Assembly: GCA_001899775.1 (NCBI GenBank)
Contig: MKWN01000010.1
Span: 62,001 to 126,000 of the forward strand
Reading direction: 5' to 3'
Length of the DNA stretch: 64,000 nt
From: Thiobacillus sp. 65-29
GTDB lineage: Bacteria; Pseudomonadota; Gammaproteobacteria; Burkholderiales; Thiobacillaceae
Below, piece after piece: positions 17,981 to 27,129 of this stretch (position 1 is its first letter; each line of letters opens with the position of its first letter). The notes under the pieces are model-generated. The model did not search any database. It was not told the DNA's origin and worked only from the letters and a program-made list of their open reading frames with translations. The position numbers were made by a program, and so were the translations under genes.

Positions 17981-18210
17981 CGCGGTGTCGTGAAATTGCC
18001 TTACACCAAATCGACACCCGGTTGTTCCGCATCGTTCTCACCCTTGCATCGCCCCCATTCGACACCCCGATTCCCCGCAGGACAGCATGGTTTAAAACAC
18101 ACCCCGGCTTGCCTGAAACGAGGAAAGGAGTATCGTTGGATTCCTTTGTTCGCGCGCCGTCGCGGGATTCCATCATCCCGGCCGACGCTTGAAGCTTGCT
18201 GGTGTCCATC

Positions 18211-20877
18211 ATGAATTTTGCTGCCGGTTTTTTTGCACGTTTCCTGACCGCTCTCTGCCTCCTGTTCTCCTGGGGGATCGCCTTCGGTGCCGCGTACGAG
18301 GCCCCACTGCCAGCCGAACTGTCGACCGACCCCGATCTGTGCAAGTACCTTCCCTGCAAGGACGTGATGCCCGGCGCCGACAGCTTTTCGCCGCGCATCG
18401 GCAAGCCCGCCTACGTCGAGGCCTATCGCAGCAGGCACGGCGAACACGGCAAGACGGAAGACCACGACAGGAAAGACGACGACAAGAAGGATCACGATCG
18501 GGAAAAGGGAGATCGTAAAGACGAGGATCGTACGCTGATCGGCTACGTTTTCCTGTCCACCGACATCGTCGACATTCCCGCCTACTCGGGCAAGCCGGTG
18601 GTGACGCTGATCGGCATGGACACCCATGGCATCGTCACCGGTGTGCGCGTCCTGCGCCACTCCGAACCGATTTTGCTTCTCGGTATCCCGGAATCGGAAC
18701 TCACCCGCTTCGTCAAGCAGTACGTTGGCAAGTTCGTCGGCGACAAGATCGAGGTTGGTGCAGGCCGGCCGGATCAGGGGGTGATCGGCCTGGACGCCAT
18801 CACCGGCGCCACCGTCACCGTCATTGCCGAAAACCAGGTCGTGCTGCGAAGCGGTCTCGAAGTGGCGAAGCAGGTGGGCATCGTCGAACCCACCGTGCGC
18901 GCGCAGGCGAAATACACGGACATGCGGGACAAGCGCGACTGGGACGCTCTCGTCAAGGACGGCAGTATCCAGCGCCTCAAAGTGAATATGGCGGATGTCG
19001 GCCTGCCGCCCTCACCGCAGCCCTACATCGACATTCATTTTGGCTATCTGAACGCTCCGGTGGTCGGACGCAGCATCCTGGGCGACACGGGTTACGAAAA
19101 CCTGATGTCCCGCCTTGGCCCCAACGATCATGCGATCTTCCTCATCGCCAACGGTTTCGAATCCTTCAAGGGCTCCGGCTTCGTGCGCGGCGGCATCTAC
19201 GACCGCGTGCAGGTGGCACAGGACATGGATACCTTCACCTTCCGCGACCTGGACTATCTCAACCTCTATCGCATCGAAGCCGCCGGTGCGCCGGCCTATC
19301 GTGAATCCGCGATTTTCATCGTGCGTGGCTCCGCCTTCAGCGCAGCCTACCCATGGAGTCTGGTGTTTCTCGCCAACAAGATGGACCGCCAGACCGGCGC
19401 CAAGACCTTCGTCAACTTCGACAAGGAATACTGGCTGCCGGCCAACCAGTTGCAGGGCGGACACCCGAAGATCGTCAAGCCCGAACCCACCTGGGTGAAG
19501 GTATGGAAGGGGCGCAAGCTCGAAATCGGCCTGTTCATGCTGTGGCTCGCACTCGCCGGGACGGTGTACGCACTGCGCGACAAACTGGTGCGCCGCTCGA
19601 CGCACAAGGACAAGCGCTGGAAGGACATTCCGAAATATTTCCTGTGGATCACCTCGATCGGTTTCGTCGGCTTCTACCTGCTGGCCGTGCCCTCGATCAC
19701 CCAGGTGCTGACCTGGTTCCACGCCATCCTGTTCGAGTGGAAATGGGAGCTGTTCCTGTCCGATCCGTTCATTTTCCTGTTCTGGATCTTCATCATCGTC
19801 ACGGTGTTCTTCTGGGGCCGCGGCATGTTCTGCGGCTGGATGTGTCCCTACGGCTCGCTCCAGGAACTCGTCTACAAGCTGGCGGGCGCACTCGGTCTGA
19901 AGCGTTTCCAGCGCCACCTGCTGCCGCAACACGTGCATGACCGCCTGAAGTGGCTCAAGTACGTCATCTTTGCCGTGCTGCTCGCGGTGTCGTTCTTCTC
20001 CATGGGTCTTGCGGAGAAGATGGCCGAGGTCGAGCCGTTCAAGACGACCTTCCTCGTCGGCGTATGGAACCGCACCTGGCCCTTCGTCACATTCTGGGTC
20101 GTGCTGTTCGCCGCCGCACTCCTCTTCGAGCGCCCGTTCTGCAAGTACCTGTGTCCACTGGGCGCCGCGCTGGCAGTACCTTCCACCTTCCGCTGGTGGG
20201 GCCTCAAGCGCAAGGCGGAATGCGGCCCATGTGCAGCCTGCGCGGTTGGCTGCGGGTCGCAGGCGATCGACGCCTCCGGCCGCATCGACCAGCGCGAATG
20301 CCTGCTGTGTCTCGACTGCCAGGTCCTCTACTACGACGACCATGCCTGTCCGCCGCTGGCGAAGGAGCGCAAGCGGCGCACCAAGGCCGGCGAACCGCTT
20401 ACGGCGATCGGCGACGATGGCTATTACATCCCCATCGTTCCGGCCGCACCGGTTGCCGTGGCCGCGCGGCCATCGCTACCGGCATTCGTGCAGCAGGAAT
20501 TCTTCGATCACCTGTTCCCGTGGAGCCGCCGCATGGCCGCCCAGCCGTTGCTGCTCAAGGGACTCAGCATCGCACTCGCCCTCCTGGTGACCTGGGTGTG
20601 GGTACTCGGCGCGGCGGGCAAGCTCGGCCCGGGCATCGTCCTCGGCTGGTGGCTGGCGTGGAGCGCCTACGAACTGGTGGTGCGCATGCGCTGCAAACCC
20701 TACGTCAAGGATGGCCCGTGGTGGGGCCGCAACCTGCGTCCGGCCTCGTGGGCCGACATGGCGGCCTACGTCAGCTTCAAGAACCTGCTGATCGCGGCGG
20801 CCCTGTTCCTCCTGATGAAGGGCACGGGCATTCTCGAATTTCTGCAGAGCCAGCCCGCGTTGCAATGGCTTTACTGA
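18211..20877 (+). CDS. nosR: NosR flavoprotein / polyferredoxin (enlarged)
   Basis: NosR passes electrons from quinol towards NosZ and supports nos expression. This copy has 888 residues: a signal segment; a periplasmic FMN-binding domain with the flavinylation-type motif DAITGATVT near residue 195; several membrane helices with FCGWMCP and FCKYLCP; and two ferredoxin clusters (CGPCAACAVGC and CLLCLDCQ...C). Two features are odd. Residues 74-107 form a His/Asp/Lys/Arg-rich low-complexity insert (bases 18430-18531), and about 110 residues beyond the last cluster hold further hydrophobic segments. Well-studied NosR proteins are nearer 720-760 residues. Start 18211 fits the signal peptide, but the ribosome site is weak. 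Confidence 0.95.
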   Translation: MNFAAGFFARFLTALCLLFSWGIAFGAAYEAPLPAELSTDPDLCKYLPCKDVMPGADSFSPRIGKPAYVEAYRSRHGEHGKTEDHDRKDDDKKDHDREKGDRKDEDRTLIGYVFLSTDIVDIPAYSGKPVVTLIGMDTHGIVTGVRVLRHSEPILLLGIPESELTRFVKQYVGKFVGDKIEVGAGRPDQGVIGLDAITGATVTVIAENQVVLRSGLEVAKQVGIVEPTVRAQAKYTDMRDKRDWDALVKDGSIQRLKVNMADVGLPPSPQPYIDIHFGYLNAPVVGRSILGDTGYENLMSRLGPNDHAIFLIANGFESFKGSGFVRGGIYDRVQVAQDMDTFTFRDLDYLNLYRIEAAGAPAYRESAIFIVRGSAFSAAYPWSLVFLANKMDRQTGAKTFVNFDKEYWLPANQLQGGHPKIVKPEPTWVKVWKGRKLEIGLFMLWLALAGTVYALRDKLVRRSTHKDKRWKDIPKYFLWITSIGFVGFYLLAVPSITQVLTWFHAILFEWKWELFLSDPFIFLFWIFIIVTVFFWGRGMFCGWMCPYGSLQELVYKLAGALGLKRFQRHLLPQHVHDRLKWLKYVIFAVLLAVSFFSMGLAEKMAEVEPFKTTFLVGVWNRTWPFVTFWVVLFAAALLFERPFCKYLCPLGAALAVPSTFRWWGLKRKAECGPCAACAVGCGSQAIDASGRIDQRECLLCLDCQVLYYDDHACPPLAKERKRRTKAGEPLTAIGDDGYYIPIVPAAPVAVAARPSLPAFVQQEFFDHLFPWSRRMAAQPLLLKGLSIALALLVTWVWVLGAAGKLGPGIVLGWWLAWSAYELVVRMRCKPYVKDGPWWGRNLRPASWADMAAYVSFKNLLIAAALFLLMKGTGILEFLQSQPALQWLY

Positions 20878-22148
20878 CCGGCCTGCGCGTCCTCATCGGC
20901 GTGCTGGCCGCGATCGGTGCGGCAGGCGCTGCCACGGCGGCCGAATGGACCGTCCGCCCGGGCGGCTCCATCGCCGCAACTCTGGCGCACGCCGCGCCGG
21001 GCGATACGATACGCATCGAGCGCGGACGCTACACGGAACGCCTGCTGATCGACAAACCGATCACCCTCGTGGGAATCGACCGCCCGACGATCAGCGGGGG
21101 GCTCAAGGGTGACACCCTCCGCATCACGGCCGAGGACGTGACCGTGGACGGTCTGCTCGTCACCGATTCCGGAGACAGCCTGATCGATCAGAATGCCGGC
21201 ATCTACATTTACCCGGGCGCGCACCGCGCCGTGGTGCGCAACTGCGAGTTGAGCTACAACCTGTTCGGCCTGTGGATCGAAAAATCCAACGACGTGCGGA
21301 TTGAGAACAACATCATCACCGGCAAGCGCGACTACCGCTCGGCATCGCGCGGCAACGGCATCCAGCTCTACAACACGCAGGGCGCACGCATTCTCGGCAA
21401 CCGCATCGGCTTCGTGCGCGACGCGATCTACGTCGACGTGTCGCACCATGCCATCTTTCGCGGCAACAAGCTGCACCACAGCCGCTACGGCACGCATTAC
21501 ATGAATTCCTACTACAACCTGTGGGAAGACAATGACAGCTGGTTCAACCGCGGCGGACTGGCGCTGATGGAAGTGCGCAACCAGACGGTGCGCAACAATC
21601 GCGCATGGGGCAATTCCGACCACGGCATCATGCTGCGCACGCTCCAGGATTCGGTCGTCGAAAACAACGTGGTGGCCGGAAACTCGCGCGGCTTCTTCAT
21701 CTACGACGTGGAATACATCGCCCTGCGCGGCAACCTGGTGATCGACAACACGGTGGGCATTCATCTGTCCGCGGGTTCGTTCCGCAACGAGGTGGAGCGC
21801 AACGACTTCATTTCCAATCGCGAGCAAATCCGCTACGTCGCCTCGCGCGACGAGACGTGGGGCGCGAAGGAAGGCAACTACTGGAGCAACTATGTCGGCT
21901 GGGACCGCGACGGCGACGGCATCGGTGACGTGCCGTACCAGGCCAACGACGTGGTCGACCGCCTGTCCTGGCGCCACCCGATGATGAAGCTGCTGCTCGC
22001 CAGCCCCGCAGTGCAGACCCTGCGCCTCATCGGCCAGCAGTTCCCGCTGCTGCGTGCGCCGAGCATCGTCGACCCGCATCCGCGCATGAAACCCCTTCAC
22101 GAAAACTGGAGAGACTGGCTTGGCAAGCATTTCCCCGGACGCCGCTAG
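20865..22148 (+). CDS. nosD: NosD periplasmic copper-site assembly protein
   Basis: This 427-residue exported protein has a signal peptide (MALLTGLRVLIGVLAAIGAA) followed by parallel beta-helix (PbH1/CASH) repeats, with many N-N ladders such as VENNVVAGNSRG and LRGNLVIDNTVG. NosD works with the NosFY transporter in assembling the CuZ centre of NosZ. The start overlaps the nosR end by 13 bp, and the end overlaps nosF by 29 bp. Length and order are normal for a nosDFY cassette. Confidence 0.95.
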   Translation: MALLTGLRVLIGVLAAIGAAGAATAAEWTVRPGGSIAATLAHAAPGDTIRIERGRYTERLLIDKPITLVGIDRPTISGGLKGDTLRITAEDVTVDGLLVTDSGDSLIDQNAGIYIYPGAHRAVVRNCELSYNLFGLWIEKSNDVRIENNIITGKRDYRSASRGNGIQLYNTQGARILGNRIGFVRDAIYVDVSHHAIFRGNKLHHSRYGTHYMNSYYNLWEDNDSWFNRGGLALMEVRNQTVRNNRAWGNSDHGIMLRTLQDSVVENNVVAGNSRGFFIYDVEYIALRGNLVIDNTVGIHLSAGSFRNEVERNDFISNREQIRYVASRDETWGAKEGNYWSNYVGWDRDGDGIGDVPYQANDVVDRLSWRHPMMKLLLASPAVQTLRLIGQQFPLLRAPSIVDPHPRMKPLHENWRDWLGKHFPGRR

Positions 22149-23064
22149 AACGGCCCCACCACCCGTCATCACCGCGCGTCAGGTCGTCAAGCATTACGGC
22201 CGCGTCCACGCGGTCGATGGCGTCGATCTCGATATCGCGCAGGGTGAGCTGTTCGGTCTCATCGGCCACAATGGCGCTGGCAAATCGACCCTGTTCAAGA
22301 TGATGCTCGGACTCATCCCGCCAACGTCCGGCGAGATCCGCATCGCCGGGACCGCGGTGACCGGCAAGGGTTTTCGTGCAGTGCGCCGCCGGGTGGGCTA
22401 CCTGCCCGAAAACGTCGTGCTCTACGAGAACCTCACCGGGCTCGAGACCCTGCAGTTCTTCGCTCAATTGAAGGGCGTCACCCACCCGGCTTGCCCCGCC
22501 GTGCTGGAACGCGTCGGCCTCACCCATGCGGCGAAGCGCCGCGTACGCGAATATTCGAAAGGCATGCGCCAGCGCCTGGGCTTCGCCCAGGCGCTGCTCG
22601 GAAAGCCGCAGATACTCTTTCTCGACGAACCCACCAATGGCCTCGACCCCGAAGCGATCCGCGAGTTCTACGCCATCCTGCGCGCCCTGCGCGCCGAGGG
22701 CGTGACCGTGGTGCTGACGTCGCACATCCTGTCGGAAATCCAGGAGCGCGTCGACCGTCTCGCCATCATGGCAACAGGTAAAATCCGTGCGGTCGGCACC
22801 GTCCAGGCGTTGCGCGAACAGATGGACCTTCCCCTGTGGATCGACCTGCGCATCGCACCGTCCGATCTCGAAGCGGTGCGCACGGCGCTCGGACAACTGC
22901 CGGTCAGCGCCATCGAGGCACACGACGATCATGTCTCCGTGCGCTGCGCGCGCGATGCGAAAATGGCGGTCATCGAGGCGCTCGCCGCCCTCGACGGCCG
23001 GGTGCTCGACCTGCACGTGCGTGAACCCTCGCTCGAAGACGTGTTTTTCGGTTTCTCCGATTAG
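22120..23064 (+). CDS. nosF: NosF ABC-transporter ATP-binding protein
   Basis: This 314-residue ATPase has Walker A GHNGAGKST, a signature-like segment YSKGMRQRLGFAQ, Walker B ILFLDEPTNGLDP and the H-loop TSHILSE. It energises NosY and acts with NosD in NosZ maturation. The start used is a TTG at 22120, preceded by GGAGAG at about 8 bp, which makes a 29-bp overlap with nosD. No better ATG lies in frame before the Walker A region. Confidence 0.95.
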   Translation: MASISPDAARTAPPPVITARQVVKHYGRVHAVDGVDLDIAQGELFGLIGHNGAGKSTLFKMMLGLIPPTSGEIRIAGTAVTGKGFRAVRRRVGYLPENVVLYENLTGLETLQFFAQLKGVTHPACPAVLERVGLTHAAKRRVREYSKGMRQRLGFAQALLGKPQILFLDEPTNGLDPEAIREFYAILRALRAEGVTVVLTSHILSEIQERVDRLAIMATGKIRAVGTVQALREQMDLPLWIDLRIAPSDLEAVRTALGQLPVSAIEAHDDHVSVRCARDAKMAVIEALAALDGRVLDLHVREPSLEDVFFGFSD

Positions 23065-23072
23065 GGAATCTC

Positions 23073-23888
23073 ATGGAAATCGCCCAAGTCGCCACCATCG
23101 CCGGCAAGGAATTCTGGGATCGCATCCGCAACCGCTGGGTGCTCGCCGTGGCCGCGGTGTTCACCGTGTTCGCGCTGGCCATCGCCTATTTCGGCGGCGC
23201 GCAGCAGGGTGCGGTCGGCTTTCGCTCGATCGAATTCACCATCGCCAGTCTGGTCAGCCTGGTCATCTATCTCATCCCGCTCATCGCCCTGGTGCTGGGC
23301 TTCGACGCCATCGTCGGCGAGCGCGAACGTGGCTCGCTCGACCTGCTGCTGTCGATGCCGATCACCCGCTTTGAACTGCTGCTCGGCAAGTACCTCGGGC
23401 TCGCCGGCGCACTGGCGTTCTCCACCGTCGCGGGTTTTGGCCTGGTCGCCCTCGTGCTCGCCACCCAGCTCGAACTCGGCGCCCTGCTGCACTATTTCGG
23501 CTTCATGCTCTCCTCGGTGCTGCTCGGCATGGCCTTCCTGAGTCTCGCGGTCATGGTGTCGGTGTTCGCCGCCGATCGCACCCGCGCATCGGGCATGGCG
23601 ATCGCGTTATGGTTCTTCTTCGTGCTGGTGTTCGACCTGCTGCTGCTTGGCGCGCTGGTGGTGACCAGCGGACAGTACGGTGGCGAGATCTTCCCCTATC
23701 TGCTGCTGGCAAACCCGGCCGACGTCTTCCGCATCCTCAACATCTTCTCGCTGGAAGATGTCCGCACCCTGTATGGCCTCGCCACCGTGTTCCCGGCCGC
23801 GCTCGCGGAACCCTGGCTGCTCGGCCTGGTCATGCTGGGCTGGATCGCCGCGCCGCTGGCGATCGCCACCTGGAGATTCCGCAAATGA
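23073..23888 (+). CDS. nosY: NosY ABC-transporter permease
   Basis: This 271-residue integral membrane protein has about six hydrophobic helices and the family start with KEFWDRIRNRWVLA. The segment VGERERGSLDLLLSMPITR is the cytoplasmic coupling region typical of ABC-2 permeases. It is the membrane partner of NosF. The gene starts 8 bp after nosF and its TGA overlaps the nosL ATG as ATGA. Confidence 0.94.
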   Translation: MEIAQVATIAGKEFWDRIRNRWVLAVAAVFTVFALAIAYFGGAQQGAVGFRSIEFTIASLVSLVIYLIPLIALVLGFDAIVGERERGSLDLLLSMPITRFELLLGKYLGLAGALAFSTVAGFGLVALVLATQLELGALLHYFGFMLSSVLLGMAFLSLAVMVSVFAADRTRASGMAIALWFFFVLVFDLLLLGALVVTSGQYGGEIFPYLLLANPADVFRILNIFSLEDVRTLYGLATVFPAALAEPWLLGLVMLGWIAAPLAIATWRFRK

Positions 23889-24406
23889 AATCCACCACCC
23901 GCACCCTCTTCGCCGCCATGCTTGCCGTCGGTCTTTTGGGTGCCTGCGGCGAATCCGCCAAATCGAGTGCGGTCGCACCGCATGAAATCGGCCACGAGAC
24001 GTCGTGCAGCCTCGATGGCATGCTGCTTGCCGATTATCCGGGGCCAAAGGCGCAGATCCATTTCGCCGGCCAGGACGAGCCAGAATTCTTCTGCGACACG
24101 GTCGAGATGTTCAACGTCTTTCTCAACCCCGAGCAGGTGCGCGTGGTCCGCGGTCTGTTCGTACAGGACATGGGCCAGGCCGACTGGGACGATCCGAAAG
24201 GACACTGGATCGACGCCCGTCAGGCCTTCTACGTCCAGGGTAGTTCGCGGCGCGGCTCGATGGGTCCGACCATCGCCAGCTTCGCCAATCGGGCCGACGC
24301 CGAGAAATTTGCCGCACAATACGGTGGCAAGGTATACGCCTTTGCCGAGGTCACCCGCGACATGGCAATTCTCGACGGCGGCGCTCTCCACGACACGACG
24401 ATGTAA
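23885..24406 (+). CDS. nosL: NosL copper-binding lipoprotein
   Basis: This 173-residue lipoprotein has a signal peptide ending in the lipobox LGAC (Cys at about residue 22). CSLDGMLLADYPGPKAQIHF contains the conserved Cys and Met of NosL plus the PGPKAQI signature. NosL delivers Cu(I) for NosZ. The second residue of the more common C-x-x-C-G-M motif is absent here, while the second NosL-like protein at 25040 keeps the CPVCGM form. The ATGA overlap ties it to nosY. Confidence 0.93.
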   Translation: MKSTTRTLFAAMLAVGLLGACGESAKSSAVAPHEIGHETSCSLDGMLLADYPGPKAQIHFAGQDEPEFFCDTVEMFNVFLNPEQVRVVRGLFVQDMGQADWDDPKGHWIDARQAFYVQGSSRRGSMGPTIASFANRADAEKFAAQYGGKVYAFAEVTRDMAILDGGALHDTTM

Positions 24407-24411
24407 GACTC

Positions 24412-24681
24412 ATGGTAGATTTTTTTGAAGGGGTCGCCCCCGAACTGGCTGAGGAAATCCAGAATCTGTCGCGCCTGACCTACCAGCTGCGTGAAAACCG
24501 CAAGGCGATTCTGGACGGTTACGGTGTGGCCGACGAGGCCACCCTGCTCGAATGCATTCGTACCGGTTCGGCGACCGAACACCCTGGCTACGAGCATTAC
24601 CTGGCAGCGCGCATCCTCGACGGCACACGCGAGGCCGTGCGCAGCGCGCTCGCCGAACGACTCGTGGACGCACGCGCATGA
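24412..24681 (+). CDS. Small conserved-looking protein in the nos operon, unknown function
   Basis: This 89-residue acidic, helix-rich protein has no signal peptide, membrane segment or cysteine pair. I do not recognise it. It starts 5 bp after nosL and overlaps the next gene by 4 bp (ATGA), so it is very likely translated with the nos genes. The pair 24412/24678 sits between two NosL-type genes. A toxin-antitoxin partner role is one guess, prompted only by the DUF6516-like appearance of the next protein. Confidence 0.65.
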   Translation: MVDFFEGVAPELAEEIQNLSRLTYQLRENRKAILDGYGVADEATLLECIRTGSATEHPGYEHYLAARILDGTREAVRSALAERLVDARA

Positions 24682-25043
24682 GCCTGCACCTCGAACTTGG
24701 CGCCCACATCCAGTCCGCGTTCAGCGATGCGCTCGCCGGTCCTCCGCAGCAAATGCAGGATGCACTGATCGTGCCTCTGCGCAACGGCATCGTGCTCCAG
24801 ATTCGCTACGCCGCGCCCGACGCCTATTCGCTGCGCTGGACCCGCGACGGACACGAGGCCGGCATCGACACCGCACCGCTGCACCCGGATCTGGCCACCT
24901 TTCCCAATCATCTGCACGACACCAGTGGGCGCGCGTACCCCGACCCGCTCACACGCACCGACGCCACGCCCGAGGACAACGTGTCCGCCCTGATCCGCGC
25001 CCTGCTGGACGATCCCGCACTCGGTGCTCCGCCTGCTGCATGA
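24678..25043 (+). CDS. Unknown 121-residue protein, faintly DUF6516/TumE-like
   Basis: The protein is short and cytoplasmic, with NGIVLQIRYAAPDAYSLRWTRDG followed by HPDLATFPNHLHD. That order (a strand-rich start, then a TFPxHxH segment) recalls the DUF6516 family, which includes TumE-type toxins, but I cannot confirm homology by eye. It overlaps both neighbours by 4 bp (ATGA on each side), so it belongs to the nos transcription unit and its dose is tied to nosL. Confidence 0.6.
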   Translation: MSLHLELGAHIQSAFSDALAGPPQQMQDALIVPLRNGIVLQIRYAAPDAYSLRWTRDGHEAGIDTAPLHPDLATFPNHLHDTSGRAYPDPLTRTDATPEDNVSALIRALLDDPALGAPPAA

Positions 25044-25642
25044 TGCGGCGCACGCGATGGCTGCTGGGATTCGGCGTCGCCGTCGTCGCGGCCGGCACGG
25101 TCGCGTATACCCTTTACCCGGGCAAACGCTCCGACGCGGTTCTCGACGCCATCTCGAACGAAGTGTGCATCGTCGCCCCCGCCACGCCGCCCGATCCGGC
25201 GTCAGACCTGCCGCTCATCGCACCGCGTGCGGTGCCCGCGGAGGCACGCTGTCCGGTGTGTGGCATGTATCCGGCACGCTACCCGCGCTGGGCGGCGCAG
25301 GTCATTTTCCAGGACGGTGCCACGCACTTCTTCGACTCGCCGGTCGACCTGTTCGGCTTCATGAACGGCGTGGGACGGCACAGCAGCCCCTACACCATGA
25401 AGGAAGCCGTGGCACAGTTCGTCACCGATTTCGACAGCGGTGAGTGGGTGGCGGCCGAAACCGCCTTCTACGTGCGCGGTTCCGATGTCCTCGGCCCCAT
25501 GCGCGACGCCGACCTGCCCGCTTTCGGCAGCCGCGAATCCGCTGCGGCCTTCGCGCGCAGCCACGGCGGCAAGGTGCTCGCCCACGCCGAGGTCACGCCC
25601 GAGGTGATACGCCCCCTGAGCCGCAACCTGCACCGCCACTGA
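25040..25642 (+). CDS. Second NosL-like protein, membrane-anchored
   Basis: This 200-residue protein has an N-terminal membrane anchor (WLLGFGVAVVAAGTVAYTLY) instead of a lipobox. The NosL domain from about residue 68 has the full metal motif CPVCGMYPARYPRWAAQVIF and the later AETAFYVRGSD...GPM segment, which parallels QAFYVQGSS...GPT in NosL at 23885. It probably binds or hands over copper for NosZ or another cuproenzyme. The ATGA overlap with the upstream gene makes it the last gene of the nos operon; ccmI converges on it. Confidence 0.85.
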   Translation: MMRRTRWLLGFGVAVVAAGTVAYTLYPGKRSDAVLDAISNEVCIVAPATPPDPASDLPLIAPRAVPAEARCPVCGMYPARYPRWAAQVIFQDGATHFFDSPVDLFGFMNGVGRHSSPYTMKEAVAQFVTDFDSGEWVAAETAFYVRGSDVLGPMRDADLPAFGSRESAAAFARSHGGKVLAHAEVTPEVIRPLSRNLHRH

Positions 25643-25665
25643 GGCTGCGCCCGCGCGGCGCGTTC

Positions 25666-26894
25666 TCAGGGCACGACGCTGTCGATGACGATCGCGACGT
25701 CCTGGCGGCCGAGCCTGACCGCCTCCACCCGTCCCTGCAGTCCCCGCTCTGCGCCATCGCCTGACCCGACTTCGACACGCGTGCGCTGATGACCAGTTCG
25801 GCGTGGTTCGACAGCTTGTCGCCCGCCGCCATTGATCGTGAATCGTCCAGGCTGAAACGGTAGGGCAATCCGGCGACGTCGATCTGCACGATGGCGAGCG
25901 GCATGCGCCCGCCGTTCGCCGCCTGCGCGAAAATGAACACGGTATCGGTCGGCTGCACGCTGGCGCGCAGCGAGGGGTGCAGCGTCACCGTGCCGGACAC
26001 CGACGCATTCGCCTGCCCGACCGCCTGTTTTTCACCTGCTGGCTGCTGCGCCTCGATTTCCCGGATCGTCGCAGCAATTCCCGCGGCGTCCTCGGAGCCG
26101 GGTGGCAATTGCTGCAGCAGGCGTCGCCAGTAAGTCAGCGCCGTAGCAAAATCCTGCCGCTGGTACGCTGCGGATGCCGCGAGGTTCAGGGCCTTCTGGT
26201 TGTCCGGGTCCAGTTCGAGCGCCCGGGTGACGAGTTCCATCGGCTTGCCTTGCAGGTTGCGCCCCTGCGCCATGGCGAGCACATCCGCGTAATCCACCAG
26301 CAGACGGGGATCGGAGGGCACCAGTTCAACCACGCGTTCGAGCGCACCGGCCGACTCCGCGAAGCGCTCCATCGCGGCATACGAACGCGCCAGCATGAAC
26401 CACCCCTCGGCGTCGTCCGGACGGGTCCGCAGCCTGGCTTCCAGGCTCGCGATCATCGCGACGGGATCGTGCTCGCCCGGCACCGTCGCCACAGGCACCC
26501 CGGCAGCAGACTCGACAAGCGCTTGCGGATTGCCCAGCCACATGTAAAGCACGATGGCCGAGACAGGCAGCCCCAGTGCGAGGGCGAACACGGCGCGACG
26601 CCCCGTCCCGGTACTTGCAGCCGGTGCGGCCTGCGGCGGCACGTCCTCGCTCAGGCGTTCGACGAGTTCGCGCCGTGCCGCGTCGTACTGTGCCTCGCCC
26701 AGCGTGCCGCTTTCCAATTCCGCCTTCAGCTCGGCGAGCTGGTCGCGATAAACCGCAACGTTGATCGTTTCCCGGTCCGGCGCCTCCCCCTTCGAGTCGC
26801 GCCGCAACAGGGGCGGCAGAATGAAGAAGAGCGCAAGCGCAAGAAACAGGAGCACCAGCCCCCAGAACATCGAAATCGTCCCGAAATTGCCCAT
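25666..26894 (-). CDS. ccmI: Cytochrome c biogenesis protein CcmI (frameshift near C-terminus)
   Basis: CcmI presents apocytochrome c to the Ccm heme lyase. The sequence has TM1 (residues 9-28), the VYRDQLAELKAELESG region, TM2 near 105-125, TPR repeats (about 150-290) and a C-terminal domain with VFIFAQAANG and RVSKSGQAMAQSGD. Directly after SGD the frame slips. One base missing near 25740 replaces the expected LQGRVEAVRLGRQDVAI...P tail, which is intact in the next frame and stops at 25666. Unshifted, the frame runs on to 25593 and overlaps the gene at 25040. Start 26894 is used; MFWGLVLL at 26870 is equally reasonable. Confidence 0.88.
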
Positions 26895-27129
26895 GGTTCA
26901 GTTCCGTTGCAGGCACGCACAGCGACCGCGCGACGCCTGCCGAGCCGCGCGGAAAAAGACAAATAGAGATAAGCCCTTGCCGGCGTGGCGCGCGTACACT
27001 CATGGCGCCCCCCAACAGTTTCGCGATCATGCCACGAATCGGCGCACAAGGAGCGTCCGGGAATCGCAGCTTGGTGGCAGCCCGACACAACGGGTCTGAC
27101 CACACCCCCTTACGGAACCAATCGGCCCC

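Noticed and set aside
18001-18014. TTACACCAAATCGA before nosR as an FNR box
   Set aside because: Only one half-site fits; too weak to claim.
25593-25665. Apparent antisense overlap of ccmI with the NosL-like gene
   Set aside because: The overlap is produced by the frameshift; the restored frame stops at 25666, outside that gene.
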